A stretch of 60,961 bases of DNA from CAZLWF01 sp031972835 (lineage in GTDB: Bacteria; Patescibacteriota; Minisyncoccia; Phycocordibacterales; UBA9973), in the NCBI GenBank assembly GCA_031972835.1, contig DALYDX010000002.1, positions 1-60,961 of the forward strand. Direction: 5' to 3'. The position numbers and the translations under genes were made by a program. This document shows, one piece after another, positions 7,425 through 15,663 of this stretch; positions within the stretch are counted from its first letter, which is position 1, and every line of letters starts with the position of its first letter. The notes below the pieces were generated by a model. The model made no database searches. It saw only the letters and a list, made by a program, of their open reading frames with translations, and was not told where the DNA came from.

Positions 7425-9890
7425 ATGCCAAAACCAAAAGACAAAAACATTCCTAGCCCAGAACCAATCGCTCGTCAAAACGTAGTGCCTATAAATATCA
7501 CCACTGAGATGAAGGACTCATACATCAGTTACGCGATGTCCGTGATCACATCACGTGCACTTCCTGACGTGCGTGACGGACTCAAACCAGTACACCGACG
7601 TATTCTCTTTGCTATGCATGAAATGGGTCTCACGGCGAGTGCAAAGACACGAAAATCTGCGACGGTAGTCGGAGAGGTGCTCGGAAAGTACCACCCACAC
7701 GGCGACGTGGCGGTGTATGACTCGATGGTTGGTATGGTGCAGGATTTCTCTACTCGATATCCACTTATAGTAGGTCAAGGTAACTTCGGTACCATAGACG
7801 GAGACTCTGCGGCTGCTATGCGTTATACCGAGGCCAAGATGTCTAAACTTTCAGGAGAGCTTTTGCGTGATTTGGACAAGGAGACTGTAGACTGGAATCC
7901 AAACTACGACAACACATTGAAAGAACCAAAAGTATTACCAACTGCAGTACCAAACTTGCTTTTAAATGGCACGCTCGGTATCGCTGTAGGTATGGCGACA
8001 AATATTCCTCCGCACAACTTGGGTGAGGTTATAGACGCTACACTTCACTTGATCGATAATCCTGATTCAACAACTGACGACTTACTTGAATTTATAAAAG
8101 GTCCAGACTTTCCAACTGGAGGCATGGCTTTCAATCAAAAAGATATTTTGCACGCATATGCTACAGGTCGCGGTGGAGTTGTGTGTCGTGGAGAAGCTGA
8201 GATAGTTGAACAAAAATCTGGAATGGCCCAGATAGTGATAACCTCTATTCCATATCGTGTTAACAAACAAGATCTCGTAGTTGCAATTGCAAATCTAGTT
8301 CAAGAAAAAAAGCTTGAAGGTATCAAAGGTCTTCGAGATGAATCAACAAAAGATATTCGCGTTGTGATCGATCTCAAAAATGGAATTCATCCACAAAAAG
8401 TTTTGAACTATCTATACAAACACACTCAACTTGAAAACTCTTTCCACTTCAACTTGGTAGCACTCGTAGACGGAATTCCACAAACACTCGCTTTGAAAAC
8501 ATTTCTTTCAGAGTTCGTATCTCACAGAGATGTAGTAGTACGTCGTCGTACTATATATGATTTGCGTAAAGCAGAAGAGCGTGAGCATATATTGCTCGGG
8601 TTGAAAAAAGCCCTTGATCATATCGACAAGGTTATTTCTGTTATCCGCGCTTCAAAAGATACTGCTGTTGCGAAAGCAAATTTGATGAAAGAGTTTAAGT
8701 TTTCTGAAATTCAAGCGACTGCAATCTTGGAGATGAAACTTCAGAAGCTCGCAGGACTCGAACGCAAAAATGTTGAACTCGAACTCAAAGAAAAGCAGGA
8801 GCTTATTGCCTTCCTAAAAGACTTACTCGCACATCCTAAAAAGATTTTGAAAGTTATTGCCGAGGAACTTGCAGAGATAAAAGAAAAATACAACGACGAA
8901 CGTCGCACAAAAATTATAAAAGGTGGAGTCAAAATGATCAACGACGAAGATCTCATACCTGAAAAAGATTCTGTACTTGTCTACACAGCTGGAGGATATG
9001 TAAAACGCACTGACCCTAGTGAATATCGCGCTCAGAAGCGTGGTGGTGTGGGAGTTGTAGACTTGGAGACAAAAGAAGAAGATTTCATAACTCAACTTTT
9101 AAATACAAACACACATAGTGATCTACTATTTTTTACCAACTTAGGTAAGGCGTATCAGATAAAAATGTATGAGATACCTGAAGGTAAGCGCGCTACAAAA
9201 GGTAAATCAATCATGAACTTCTTGGCATTAGGATCTGACGAGCGTGTCATGTCTATACTTCCAGTTTCAAAAGAAAAGAAAGCAAAGGAGCAGTATCTGA
9301 TACTTGTAACTGAAAACGGCACTGCAAAGAAAATGGCGTATTCACATTTCAAAGATGTTCGTAGAAGTGGTCTTATAGCTATCAAACTCGACAAAAATGA
9401 TTCACTCATGGCTGCTCGCCTTGTAGATAAAGGTGACGATATGATGCTCGCTACAGCAGATGGACAATCAATCAGATTCAAGGAAGGTGATATACGCGAG
9501 ATGGGACGTACAGCTGGAGGTGTGCGTGCGATGAAAGTAGACAAAGGAGATACGATTATCGGCGTGGATGTTGTCTCAAAAGATGCGCTTGGTGCAACAC
9601 TTCTTACTATGAGTTCAAATGGTCTCGGCAAAAGAACAAAACTTTCTGAATACAAAGTACAGAAGCGTGGAGGTTCTGGAATCAAAACTGCGAAAGTTAC
9701 AACAAAAACAGGAAAGCTGATTGTGGCGAAGATTGTTACGACCGAAGAAGAGCTGATATCAATGTCTAAAAAAGGCCAAGTGATCCGAGTAGAGCTCAAA
9801 TCAATCCCAGTTCTCGGACGCGATACACAAGGAGTTACTATTATGAAGCTTAGAGCAGGTGACGGTATCGCTTCGCTCACATGTTTTTAA
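7425..9890 (+). CDS. gyrA: DNA gyrase subunit A
   Basis: 821 aa, normal GyrA size. The breakage-reunion domain contains PDVRDGLKPVHRRI, YHPHGDVAVYDSM, and the catalytic Tyr in AAMRYTEAKM (about Y134). The C-terminal beta-pinwheel (about 500-815) has the GyrA box as QKRGGVG (about residue 530), arguing for gyrase and not topoisomerase IV ParC. The residue equivalent to E. coli Ser83 is Val (HGDVAVYD), while Asp87 is conserved. Third gene of its operon; no Shine-Dalgarno before ATG. gyrB is not in the window. Confidence 0.97.
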   Translation: MPKPKDKNIPSPEPIARQNVVPINITTEMKDSYISYAMSVITSRALPDVRDGLKPVHRRILFAMHEMGLTASAKTRKSATVVGEVLGKYHPHGDVAVYDSMVGMVQDFSTRYPLIVGQGNFGTIDGDSAAAMRYTEAKMSKLSGELLRDLDKETVDWNPNYDNTLKEPKVLPTAVPNLLLNGTLGIAVGMATNIPPHNLGEVIDATLHLIDNPDSTTDDLLEFIKGPDFPTGGMAFNQKDILHAYATGRGGVVCRGEAEIVEQKSGMAQIVITSIPYRVNKQDLVVAIANLVQEKKLEGIKGLRDESTKDIRVVIDLKNGIHPQKVLNYLYKHTQLENSFHFNLVALVDGIPQTLALKTFLSEFVSHRDVVVRRRTIYDLRKAEEREHILLGLKKALDHIDKVISVIRASKDTAVAKANLMKEFKFSEIQATAILEMKLQKLAGLERKNVELELKEKQELIAFLKDLLAHPKKILKVIAEELAEIKEKYNDERRTKIIKGGVKMINDEDLIPEKDSVLVYTAGGYVKRTDPSEYRAQKRGGVGVVDLETKEEDFITQLLNTNTHSDLLFFTNLGKAYQIKMYEIPEGKRATKGKSIMNFLALGSDERVMSILPVSKEKKAKEQYLILVTENGTAKKMAYSHFKDVRRSGLIAIKLDKNDSLMAARLVDKGDDMMLATADGQSIRFKEGDIREMGRTAGGVRAMKVDKGDTIIGVDVVSKDALGATLLTMSSNGLGKRTKLSEYKVQKRGGSGIKTAKVTTKTGKLIVAKIVTTEEELISMSKKGQVIRVELKSIPVLGRDTQGVTIMKLRAGDGIASLTCF

Positions 9891-9903
9891 TTAAATAAAA
9901 ATT

Positions 9904-10437
9904 ATGGAAATAGATTTCTCATCTCCTTCTCACAATCTAAAACAATTTGGTTTGGGTGAGACACTACATATAGCTGATCTCGGCGCGGGGAGTGGACACT
10001 ACACCAGAGAACTTGCTCGTGTATTAAAAGCGGGCAAGGTATACGCAATCGAAGTGCAAAAGGAAATATTGGAACGTCTCAAGAACGATCTATCTCGTGA
10101 GGGTATAACAAACGTAGAATACATCTGGGCAAATATGGAGAAACTCGGAGGCACAAAACTTGCCGACGGATCACTCGATGCAGCAGTGATATCAAACGTA
10201 CTTTTTCAGATTGAAGATAAAATCACTTTCATACGTGAGGTAAAAAGAATATTGAAGCCTTCCGGACGAGTACTCTTGATCGATTGGTCAGGGTCTCATG
10301 GAGGTATGGGGCCTGTATCGGAGTCAGTGGTAACCAAAGACTCTGGAGTGTCTATGTTTGAGCGTGAAGGATTCAAGTTCGAGCGAGAGATAAATGCTGG
10401 CGCAAATCATTGGGGAGTTAGTTTCGTGCGCAACTAG
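9904..10437 (+). CDS. Class I SAM-dependent methyltransferase
   Basis: 177 aa with a complete Rossmann methyltransferase core: motif I ADLGAGSGHYTRELAR (about residues 24-39), acidic end of strand 2 (YAIEVQ), motif near WANMEKL, DAAVISNVLFQ (motif IV region) and LKPSGRVLLIDW (post-motif). It resembles the Methyltransf_11/25 and UbiE-like groups, but the substrate cannot be told. Follows gyrA by 13 bp and may be read from the same transcript. Confidence 0.82.
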   Translation: MEIDFSSPSHNLKQFGLGETLHIADLGAGSGHYTRELARVLKAGKVYAIEVQKEILERLKNDLSREGITNVEYIWANMEKLGGTKLADGSLDAAVISNVLFQIEDKITFIREVKRILKPSGRVLLIDWSGSHGGMGPVSESVVTKDSGVSMFEREGFKFEREINAGANHWGVSFVRN

Positions 10438-10487
10438 GGTTTTTCTATTGTTTTAAATATCTGACAAGGTATAATTATCTATACAAA

Positions 10488-11792
10488 ATGTCCAATTTTC
10501 AAATCGCACTTTCAGTAATATTTGGTTTTGCTTTCCTACTCGCAGTAGCGATATTTTCTGGTTTTATAAAAATCCCTGAGAAAACTTCTGGTGTTGCAGG
10601 TGCGACAGGTTCTGTGGTGATGTGGGGAACCATAGACGATGGAGCTTTTAGAGATACGATTGAAGATTTTAATAGAGGCAAAGACTATTCATTGCGTTAT
10701 GTAGAAAAGAAATCTGCAACTTTTGACGCAGAATTAATCGAAGCACTAGCTAGTGGTAAAGGTCCTGACCTAGTTGTTGTGCCACAGGATTTACTTTGGA
10801 AATACAAGAACAAGGCATATCTCATTCCGTATGAAGGATACAGTGAGCGTGTGTTTTTAGATACGTTTATTCCAGAATCCGAAATGTATTTGATGAAAGA
10901 TGGCATACTCGCACTACCATTTACAATTGATCCGCTAGTTCTCTATTACAACAAAGACACATTTACATCCTCTGGTATTGTTGGAACTCCAAAAACATGG
11001 ACTGAAGTTGTGAACTATGTACCTCTACTAGTTGAAAAAGATGCTTCGGGCAATATTATACGTGGCGCACTTGGCATAGGAACTTTCAACAATACAGAGC
11101 ACGCAAAAGAAATCCTATCAACACTACTTTTACAATCAGGTGTGAAAATTACATCTTACAATCGTGCGACAGATATATTGGATTCTGCTATATCTACAAA
11201 CAATTCAACTGGACCTGCTGAGCAAGCATCAAAGTTTTTTGTAAACTTTACAAACCCTACTCTAACAACTTATACATGGAACACAGCACTACCGCTTTCT
11301 CGTGATGCATTTATAGCGGGGGATTTGGCAATGTACATAGGATACGCGAGCGAAGTCTCATCTATTAGAGCAAAGAATCCAAATCTAAATTTTGATATTT
11401 CCGCGATGCCACAACTCGACAAGGCTACAACTAAAGCCACTTACGGAGACATGAGAGGTATTATGATCATGAATTCTTCAAAGAATAAAAATACAGCATA
11501 TGTCGTAGCTGCACTTCTATCGGGCAATGAATTCCTCGCTTCATTTACTCCGAACTTACTACTTCCACCGGTGCGTCGAGACTTGCTCGCTATCCGCCCA
11601 ACGGACCCTAAACTTTCTGTTTTTTATGATCAAGCGCTTATCTCCAAGGGTTGGATTGATCCAAGTAGTACAAAGACTACTGATATCTTGAGTCGTCTTG
11701 TTCGCAATCTGACAACCGGAGTATATGATCCTGGTCAGGCTGTATCGCTTGCAAACCAAGAGTTAGCATTGTTTCTAAAAAGTGGAATATAA
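10488..11792 (+). CDS. Membrane-anchored extracellular solute-binding protein
   Basis: 434 aa. The N-terminal hydrophobic segment (about residues 5-27, IALSVIFGFAFLLAVAIFSGF) has no lipobox Cys and is probably an uncleaved anchor. The rest matches family 1 (sugar-type) ABC solute-binding proteins: VVMWGTIDDGAFRDTIEDFN, FDAELIEALASGKGPDLVVV, ILALPFTIDPLVLYYNKD and FIAGDLAMYIGYASE. No permease or ATPase gene is beside it. Instead the pilin-like genes follow 3 bp later in the same direction, so it may serve the surface apparatus as a ligand-binding part. That functional link is inferred from order only. The TATAAT -10 near 10470 lies about 13 nt before ATG. Confidence 0.78.
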   Translation: MSNFQIALSVIFGFAFLLAVAIFSGFIKIPEKTSGVAGATGSVVMWGTIDDGAFRDTIEDFNRGKDYSLRYVEKKSATFDAELIEALASGKGPDLVVVPQDLLWKYKNKAYLIPYEGYSERVFLDTFIPESEMYLMKDGILALPFTIDPLVLYYNKDTFTSSGIVGTPKTWTEVVNYVPLLVEKDASGNIIRGALGIGTFNNTEHAKEILSTLLLQSGVKITSYNRATDILDSAISTNNSTGPAEQASKFFVNFTNPTLTTYTWNTALPLSRDAFIAGDLAMYIGYASEVSSIRAKNPNLNFDISAMPQLDKATTKATYGDMRGIMIMNSSKNKNTAYVVAALLSGNEFLASFTPNLLLPPVRRDLLAIRPTDPKLSVFYDQALISKGWIDPSSTKTTDILSRLVRNLTTGVYDPGQAVSLANQELALFLKSGI

Positions 11793-11795
11793 ATT

Positions 11796-12197
11796 ATGAA
11801 AAAAATACCTTTTATTATTTCTGGAATTTTACTCGCTTCTTTTATGTTTTTATCTTCGGGTATATTGTATCCAGCAGGAGTTTCTGCAGATCCACTTATT
11901 CCATGTGATGGAGGGGAGACGAATCCATGCGACTTCAACGATATCATGACTCTTGTAAACAACGTGATAAATTTCTTGATCTTCACACTTGCTCTACCAC
12001 TAGCAGCTATCGTGATAGCGTGGTCAGGATTCTTGTTTCTCACAAGTGGCGCTGAGCCAGGTAAGCGTACTAAAGCCAAGAAGATGCTTACAGATGTAGT
12101 CATAGGTCTCGTGATAGCACTCGCTGCGTGGCTCATAGTACAAACTATACTCACGTCACTCGGTTACGACGGCCCAACCTTTCTTAGTGGAATTTAA
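11796..12197 (+). CDS. T4SS pilin-like (VirB2/TrbC-type) protein 1
   Basis: 133 aa. Signal peptide about residues 1-31 (basic KK, hydrophobic core, VSADP cleavage region), a short Cys-containing segment (IPCDGGETNPCDFND), then two TM helices (about 55-77 and 103-125) separated by a basic cytoplasmic loop with EPGKRTKAKK. This is the two-helix layout of VirB2-like pilins and of the T4SS_pilin family common in CPR. First of five such genes. Family level is fairly sure; pilus assembly is inferred. Confidence 0.75.
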   Translation: MKKIPFIISGILLASFMFLSSGILYPAGVSADPLIPCDGGETNPCDFNDIMTLVNNVINFLIFTLALPLAAIVIAWSGFLFLTSGAEPGKRTKAKKMLTDVVIGLVIALAAWLIVQTILTSLGYDGPTFLSGI

Positions 12198-12216
12198 TAA
12201 GATATAATCAATAAAC

Positions 12217-12702
12217 ATGAAAAGAAAAATTTTTATACTAACACTACTTACTGCGATTATTTTCTCTATATATCCTACTATTAGAGTTAGTGCTACTCAC
12301 AGCGTTGATCATAAAATAGATATCACAGCAGGAGGCGATGGAGATATTACAGCTGGTGGCGATGGAGATATCACAGCAGGGGGAGATACTGATACAGCAG
12401 GCTCCGATACAGGCGACTTCTCTCTTGATGTGACTATAGACAACCCACTCAAGACCGACATAGATACATTGCCTGAGTTCATAGAGGAAGTATTGCGTAT
12501 AGTTTTGAAAATAGGTATTCCTATAATAACTTTGTTTATTATCTATGCAGGTCTTTTGTTTGTCATGGCTGCCGGCAATCCTGAGAAACTTAAAAAAGCA
12601 AAAGAGACACTACTGTGGACACTTGTGGGAGCAGCAGTGCTGCTCGGTGCATGGGTCATAGCTGAGGCGATACAAGGTACACTTACACAATTGGGCGCTT
12701 AA
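12217..12702 (+). CDS. T4SS pilin-like protein 2 with N-terminal octapeptide repeats
   Basis: 161 aa. Signal peptide about 1-26, then three repeats of an 8-residue unit DITAGGDG (24-bp units at 12319-12390), an acidic linker and two TM helices (about 99-120 and 131-150) with the loop NPEKLKKAKET. The Gly/Asp repeat is surface-exposed and of a kind that can change by slippage. TATAAT lies 8 nt before ATG, so this gene may also be transcribed separately from the first. Confidence 0.72.
   Translation: MKRKIFILTLLTAIIFSIYPTIRVSATHSVDHKIDITAGGDGDITAGGDGDITAGGDTDTAGSDTGDFSLDVTIDNPLKTDIDTLPEFIEEVLRIVLKIGIPIITLFIIYAGLLFVMAAGNPEKLKKAKETLLWTLVGAAVLLGAWVIAEAIQGTLTQLGA
12319..12390 (+). repeat. Three tandem 24-bp repeats in pilin-like gene 2
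   Basis: Units start at 12319, 12343 and 12367, each encoding D-I-T-A-G-G-D/G pattern. Silent differences between units (cac/tac, cag/ctg) show the protein repeat is kept while the DNA diverges. Confidence 0.85.
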
Positions 12703-12727
12703 TATTAATTTAGCTTAATTTAAATTT

Positions 12728-13045
12728 ATGGGAGGCACAGCAACAGCAACATCATCATTTTGTCCACTTACAATACAGTCACTTGCTGACTTCTTGAATT
12801 TCTTTACATGTCTCATCAGTAAGTCTGTCATACCACTTCTGATTGCATTGGCTTTAGTCTTGTTCATATGGGGAGTGCTCAAGTTCATAATGAATGCAGA
12901 TGATAGTACAAAACGCGAGGAGGGAAGAGAGTTCATAGTGTGGGGGCTCATAGGACTTTTTGTCATGGTGTCTATCTGGGGGATTGTAAATATATTGAAC
13001 AGCACATTTGGAGTAAGTAATGTTATTCCACAGCTACCTATGTAG
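12728..13045 (+). CDS. T4SS pilin-like protein 3
   Basis: 105 aa without a clear signal peptide: a short N-terminal part with two Cys (SFCPLTIQSL, FTCLIS), TM about 33-55, loop MNADDSTKREEGRE and TM about 68-88. The loop form K/R-E-E-G-R/K followed by a second helix beginning IVWG is shared with proteins 4 and 5. Same strand and direction as its paralogs. Confidence 0.72.
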   Translation: MGGTATATSSFCPLTIQSLADFLNFFTCLISKSVIPLLIALALVLFIWGVLKFIMNADDSTKREEGREFIVWGLIGLFVMVSIWGIVNILNSTFGVSNVIPQLPM

Positions 13046-13051
13046 GATGTG

Positions 13052-13079
13052 TTGTGTTTGGTTCTGGCTACTGTATAAT
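13052..13079 (+). promoter_or_regulatory. Promoter of pilin-like gene 4
   Basis: TTGTGT (13052-13057), 16-base spacer, TG-TATAAT (13074-13079). The transcript would have a leader of about 70 nt containing a short GC hairpin (CCTG-N8-CAGG near 13106), followed by an AT-rich stretch up to ATG at 13157. Confidence 0.65.
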
Positions 13080-13156
13080 TTACATATAGCAATTTGCGAC
13101 GCTCCCTGGTCTGGGACAGGCGAATATTATTAAATTAGTAAGTTTTAAATTATTTT

Positions 13157-13459
13157 ATGGATATTACAGATGTTTTAAATAAAATAGGAGATATATTAAA
13201 TGTTATAATCCCTATCTTAATCACACTCGGAGTTATCTACTTTATCTGGGGTGTTATCAAGTACGTAACAGCAAAAGACGAAGATGCACAGAAAGAAGGT
13301 CGCAACACTATCATCTCTGGAATAATCGGTCTATTCGTTATCGTAGCTGTATGGGGTCTTGTAGGTATTCTACAAGAAACATTTGATACAGGTAACAATA
13401 CTTTGAGTAACAACGATATTCCTTGTGTGCCTGGTGTTGGAACTAACGGAGACTGTTAA
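13157..13459 (+). CDS. T4SS pilin-like protein 4 (possible major pilin)
   Basis: 100 aa, no signal peptide, TM about 14-37 (ILNVIIPILITLGVIYFIWG), loop TAKDEDAQKEGRN, TM about 52-72, and a C-terminal tail with two Cys near the end (PCVPGVGTNGDC). It has its own good promoter and leader, unlike proteins 1 and 3, which suggests higher expression. That it is the major subunit is inference. Confidence 0.73.
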   Translation: MDITDVLNKIGDILNVIIPILITLGVIYFIWGVIKYVTAKDEDAQKEGRNTIISGIIGLFVIVAVWGLVGILQETFDTGNNTLSNNDIPCVPGVGTNGDC

Positions 13460-13460
13460 T

Positions 13461-13784
13461 ATGTCGACCATGCCGACTCTTTTCCAAAAGGCTTTGGCGG
13501 CGACAACAGACTGTACTTCTAGTATCGATGGGTTGCTTGCAAAATTAAATCAGTATCTGATCAATCCACTTATAGTTTTCATGTTTGCGGTGGCGCTAGC
13601 ATACTTCATGTTTGGTGTAGTACAGTTTCTGTCCAATCAAGAAAAGTCAGAGGAGCGTACAAAAGGCCAGCAACATATGCTCTGGGGAGTTATCGGGATG
13701 TTTATCATGATTGCAGTATTTACAATCATGCGAATACTTGCGAACACTCTCGGTGGAGACACAACCTGTCTACCTACAATCTAA
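13461..13784 (+). CDS. T4SS pilin-like protein 5
   Basis: 107 aa from ATG 13461, one base after the stop of protein 4; an in-frame upstream ATG at 13425 lies inside protein 4 and is not preferred. N-terminal segment with TDCTSSIDG, TM about 37-58, loop LSNQEKSEERTKGQQH, TM about 74-95 and a final Cys (TTCLPTI). Translation is likely coupled to protein 4. A strong hairpin terminator follows. Confidence 0.73.
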   Translation: MSTMPTLFQKALAATTDCTSSIDGLLAKLNQYLINPLIVFMFAVALAYFMFGVVQFLSNQEKSEERTKGQQHMLWGVIGMFIMIAVFTIMRILANTLGGDTTCLPTI

Positions 13785-13803
13785 TCTAGAAAGCAAATAA
13801 AAA

Positions 13804-13848
13804 AACCGCTCACAATTTGTGAGCGGTTTTGCGATATATATCGCAAAA
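13804..13848. terminator. Double terminator between pilin cluster and lipoprotein gene
   Basis: Perfect stem AACCGCTCACAA / TTGTGAGCGGTT (13804-13828), then a second palindrome TTTGCGATATATATCGCAAA (13828-13848). It can work in both directions for the convergent genes. Confidence 0.85.
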
Positions 13849-13850
13849 AC

Positions 13851-14273
13851 TTAAAACGGGTTCCAGGTAACAGCAAGTATTACTCCGTCCTCATTGGGTT
13901 GGCATATTCCTGTGAAGGTATATGTGTAACCGATATGGTTGGCATCGTACAAAGCATCGAGCTTTGCATTGATGTTATCCCGAACCTGGCGACCTGCATC
14001 CTGCCAGAATTTAAGTTCTCCGGCAGTAACGAATCCTCCGGTGTATAAATCGAGAATTGTTGCACCTGTTCCTTCCTGAAGACGATTATCTTCCTTTGAA
14101 GGGGAGATAGTTACAATAAACGAGTAAGAATAGTCCTTACCGATCTGCATGTAGTTGTCGCCAACTATTACAGTGTTTTCTGGAGTAGGCGGTACCGCAG
14201 GTACCATGCTACAGCTAGTCATGGACATAACTGCAGAAAATAAAATTGCTGAAATCATCATATTTTTTTTCAT
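13851..14273 (-). CDS. Small putative lipoprotein, unknown
   Basis: 140 aa from ATG 14273 (the longer frame to 14327 would begin inside the 5' hairpin). Basic KKN start, hydrophobic stretch and lipobox-like MSMTSC (Cys about 22; Met at -3 is not the usual Leu), then SMVPAVPPTPEN. The mature part is a small soluble domain ending TFTGICQPNEDGVILAVTWN. No family recognised. A single gene with a consensus promoter and a strong hairpin in its 5' UTR. Confidence 0.65.
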   Translation of the reverse strand: MKKNMMISAILFSAVMSMTSCSMVPAVPPTPENTVIVGDNYMQIGKDYSYSFIVTISPSKEDNRLQEGTGATILDLYTGGFVTAGELKFWQDAGRQVRDNINAKLDALYDANHIGYTYTFTGICQPNEDGVILAVTWNPF

Positions 14274-14279
14274 TGTTTT

Positions 14280-14353
14280 GAGTTTTAGAATTTGAATTGT
14301 TACTCTATAGTCCCGAGAGTGGGGCACTAAAGTAACAATTCAAATCAAAACTC
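14280..14353 (-). promoter_or_regulatory. Long hairpin in the 5' UTR of the lipoprotein gene
   Basis: Arms 14280-14303 and 14332-14353 are complementary over 22 positions with one 2-nt bulge; the loop is 28 nt. It starts about 14 nt after the predicted transcription start and ends 6 nt before the ATG, so it takes up nearly the whole leader. Confidence 0.8.
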
Positions 14354-14373
14354 GAAAGATCATTTCTGGAGTA

Positions 14374-14402
14374 AGTATAGCATATACTCTCCTAAATGTC
14401 AA
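14374..14402 (-). promoter_or_regulatory. Consensus promoter of the lipoprotein gene
   Basis: Minus strand TTGACA (14402-14397), 17-base spacer, TGC-TATACT (14379-14374). Confidence 0.88.
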
Positions 14403-14467
14403 GTATTGGGACATGTCACATATAGGCTTAATCCCTGTAAAACCCTTATAAAATAAGACAAAAAGAA

Positions 14468-14490
14468 AAGGCGGGAATTTTCCCGCCTTT
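14468..14490 (-). terminator. Terminator of the SPFH-like gene
   Basis: Perfect palindrome AAGGCGGGAA/TTCCCGCCTT flanked by T-rich sequence on the minus strand. Confidence 0.85.
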
Positions 14491-14501
14491 AAAAAAACTA
14501 A

Positions 14502-15572
14502 TTACTTCTTGCTTAGAGCTGCAGCTAACACTTGGATACTGTCGCTTCCGCCTGAGATGTTCATGAACACCTCTCCTGGACGCTGTCCGAGTGTACGTTG
14601 AGCTTGTGCTAACGCCTTTTCGTAATCCATACGAGGAACGATATACTTCCCAGTATCATCTTTCACGCCTTGCATGTAGCGGGAAACAATTAACATCAAC
14701 GTTTCAGCTTCAGTTTCCTGAGCCTTGCGTTGAGCTTCCTCTTTTGGTTTAGCACTTACTTCCTCAAGCAACTTTGCATCTACCGGTAAGATTTCTTTTA
14801 TTAATCTCAATTTGGACTGAAATCCAAAAATATTGAAATTAACCCAGTCATCTCCATCTACATCATCGGCATCTTTTTGCATTGCTTCCATGATGGATTT
14901 TTCTAGATCGTTTTTCAATTCAGCCTTACCTTGTCCCAGTGCCGATGTTCTCCAGTCACGAATCAAGATTTCATCTCTAGTTCCTGAATCAGCAAATGCA
15001 GTTAGTGCATTTTTAAGTAATTCAGGTGTAACCTCGAGATTATTCATGTAGGTGTATGGATCTGTAATCATGGAAAAAAATCCAAGATCTACGAACATCG
15101 GTACGCCATCAGAGCTGAGCATTCCAGAGATTTTCATATCCTGAAGTTGTACCGATATCGGTATAGCTTTTGCGGTTATGATTTTCTTTGGCGTCCAGTG
15201 GTTACCAGAGCTTAGTAAAAACAATTTTGTAGGTTTACCGAAAATCATCGGTACTCCAACATGCCCTGGTTTAATTTCAATCTTTGAGCCACCGCCTTCA
15301 AATATTTGTTGTACTATAGCTAGCACAACGAGAGCTATGATTGTGTAGGGGATAACTGAACTAAAAATATTTTCTCCTATAGCCATTTCAAATAATGGCT
15401 GGATTAAAAATATCGTAGCAATAAACCCAAGCGCTACCAGCGCGAGGATAATTGTTCCTCCGAAAATAATATAGCTTCGGATTGGATCCATAACAGATCC
15501 TTTTCCGAAAATACCTATACCAGTATCGTAAGGATTTACAAATTGAATTGTTGCATTTGTATTTGTTGCCAT
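14502..15572 (-). CDS. Membrane protein resembling SPFH/band-7 proteins
   Basis: 356 aa from ATG 15572 (the longer frame begins inside the -10 box). Two N-terminal TM helices (about residues 33-57 and 68-92), then EIKPGHVGVPMIFGKPTK, a beta-rich band-7-like domain with VQLQDMKISGMLSSDGVPMF and TDPYTYMNN, a coiled-coil rich part with LLEEVSAKPKEEAQRKAQE, and a conserved-looking tail. Band-7 proteins form membrane microdomain oligomers; here this is a family-level guess from pattern (position of VGV after the TM, the helical EAxxxAQxxEAE region). A single gene with its own promoter and terminator. Confidence 0.6.
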   Translation of the reverse strand: MATNTNATIQFVNPYDTGIGIFGKGSVMDPIRSYIIFGGTIILALVALGFIATIFLIQPLFEMAIGENIFSSVIPYTIIALVVLAIVQQIFEGGGSKIEIKPGHVGVPMIFGKPTKLFLLSSGNHWTPKKIITAKAIPISVQLQDMKISGMLSSDGVPMFVDLGFFSMITDPYTYMNNLEVTPELLKNALTAFADSGTRDEILIRDWRTSALGQGKAELKNDLEKSIMEAMQKDADDVDGDDWVNFNIFGFQSKLRLIKEILPVDAKLLEEVSAKPKEEAQRKAQETEAETLMLIVSRYMQGVKDDTGKYIVPRMDYEKALAQAQRTLGQRPGEVFMNISGGSDSIQVLAAALSKK

Positions 15573-15598
15573 AATTAGAACTTTATTTGTTTGATGAT

Positions 15599-15627
15599 AT
15601 TGTATCACAAAAATAAGAAAAAGTCAA
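15599..15627 (-). promoter_or_regulatory. Promoter of the SPFH-like gene, fused to the preceding terminator
   Basis: TTGACT (15627-15622), 17-base spacer, TACAAT (15604-15599). The -35 is also part of the 3' arm and T-run of the terminator of the upstream gene. Confidence 0.85.
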
Positions 15628-15644
15628 GCATTTGCCTGACTTTT
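15619..15644 (-). terminator. Terminator of the 135-aa membrane protein
   Basis: Minus strand AAAAGTCAGGCA-AA-TGCTTGACTTTTT, an uninterrupted stem apart from G-T pairs. Confidence 0.82.
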
Positions 15645-15663
15645 AAAGCTCTTTTTGGGCTGG

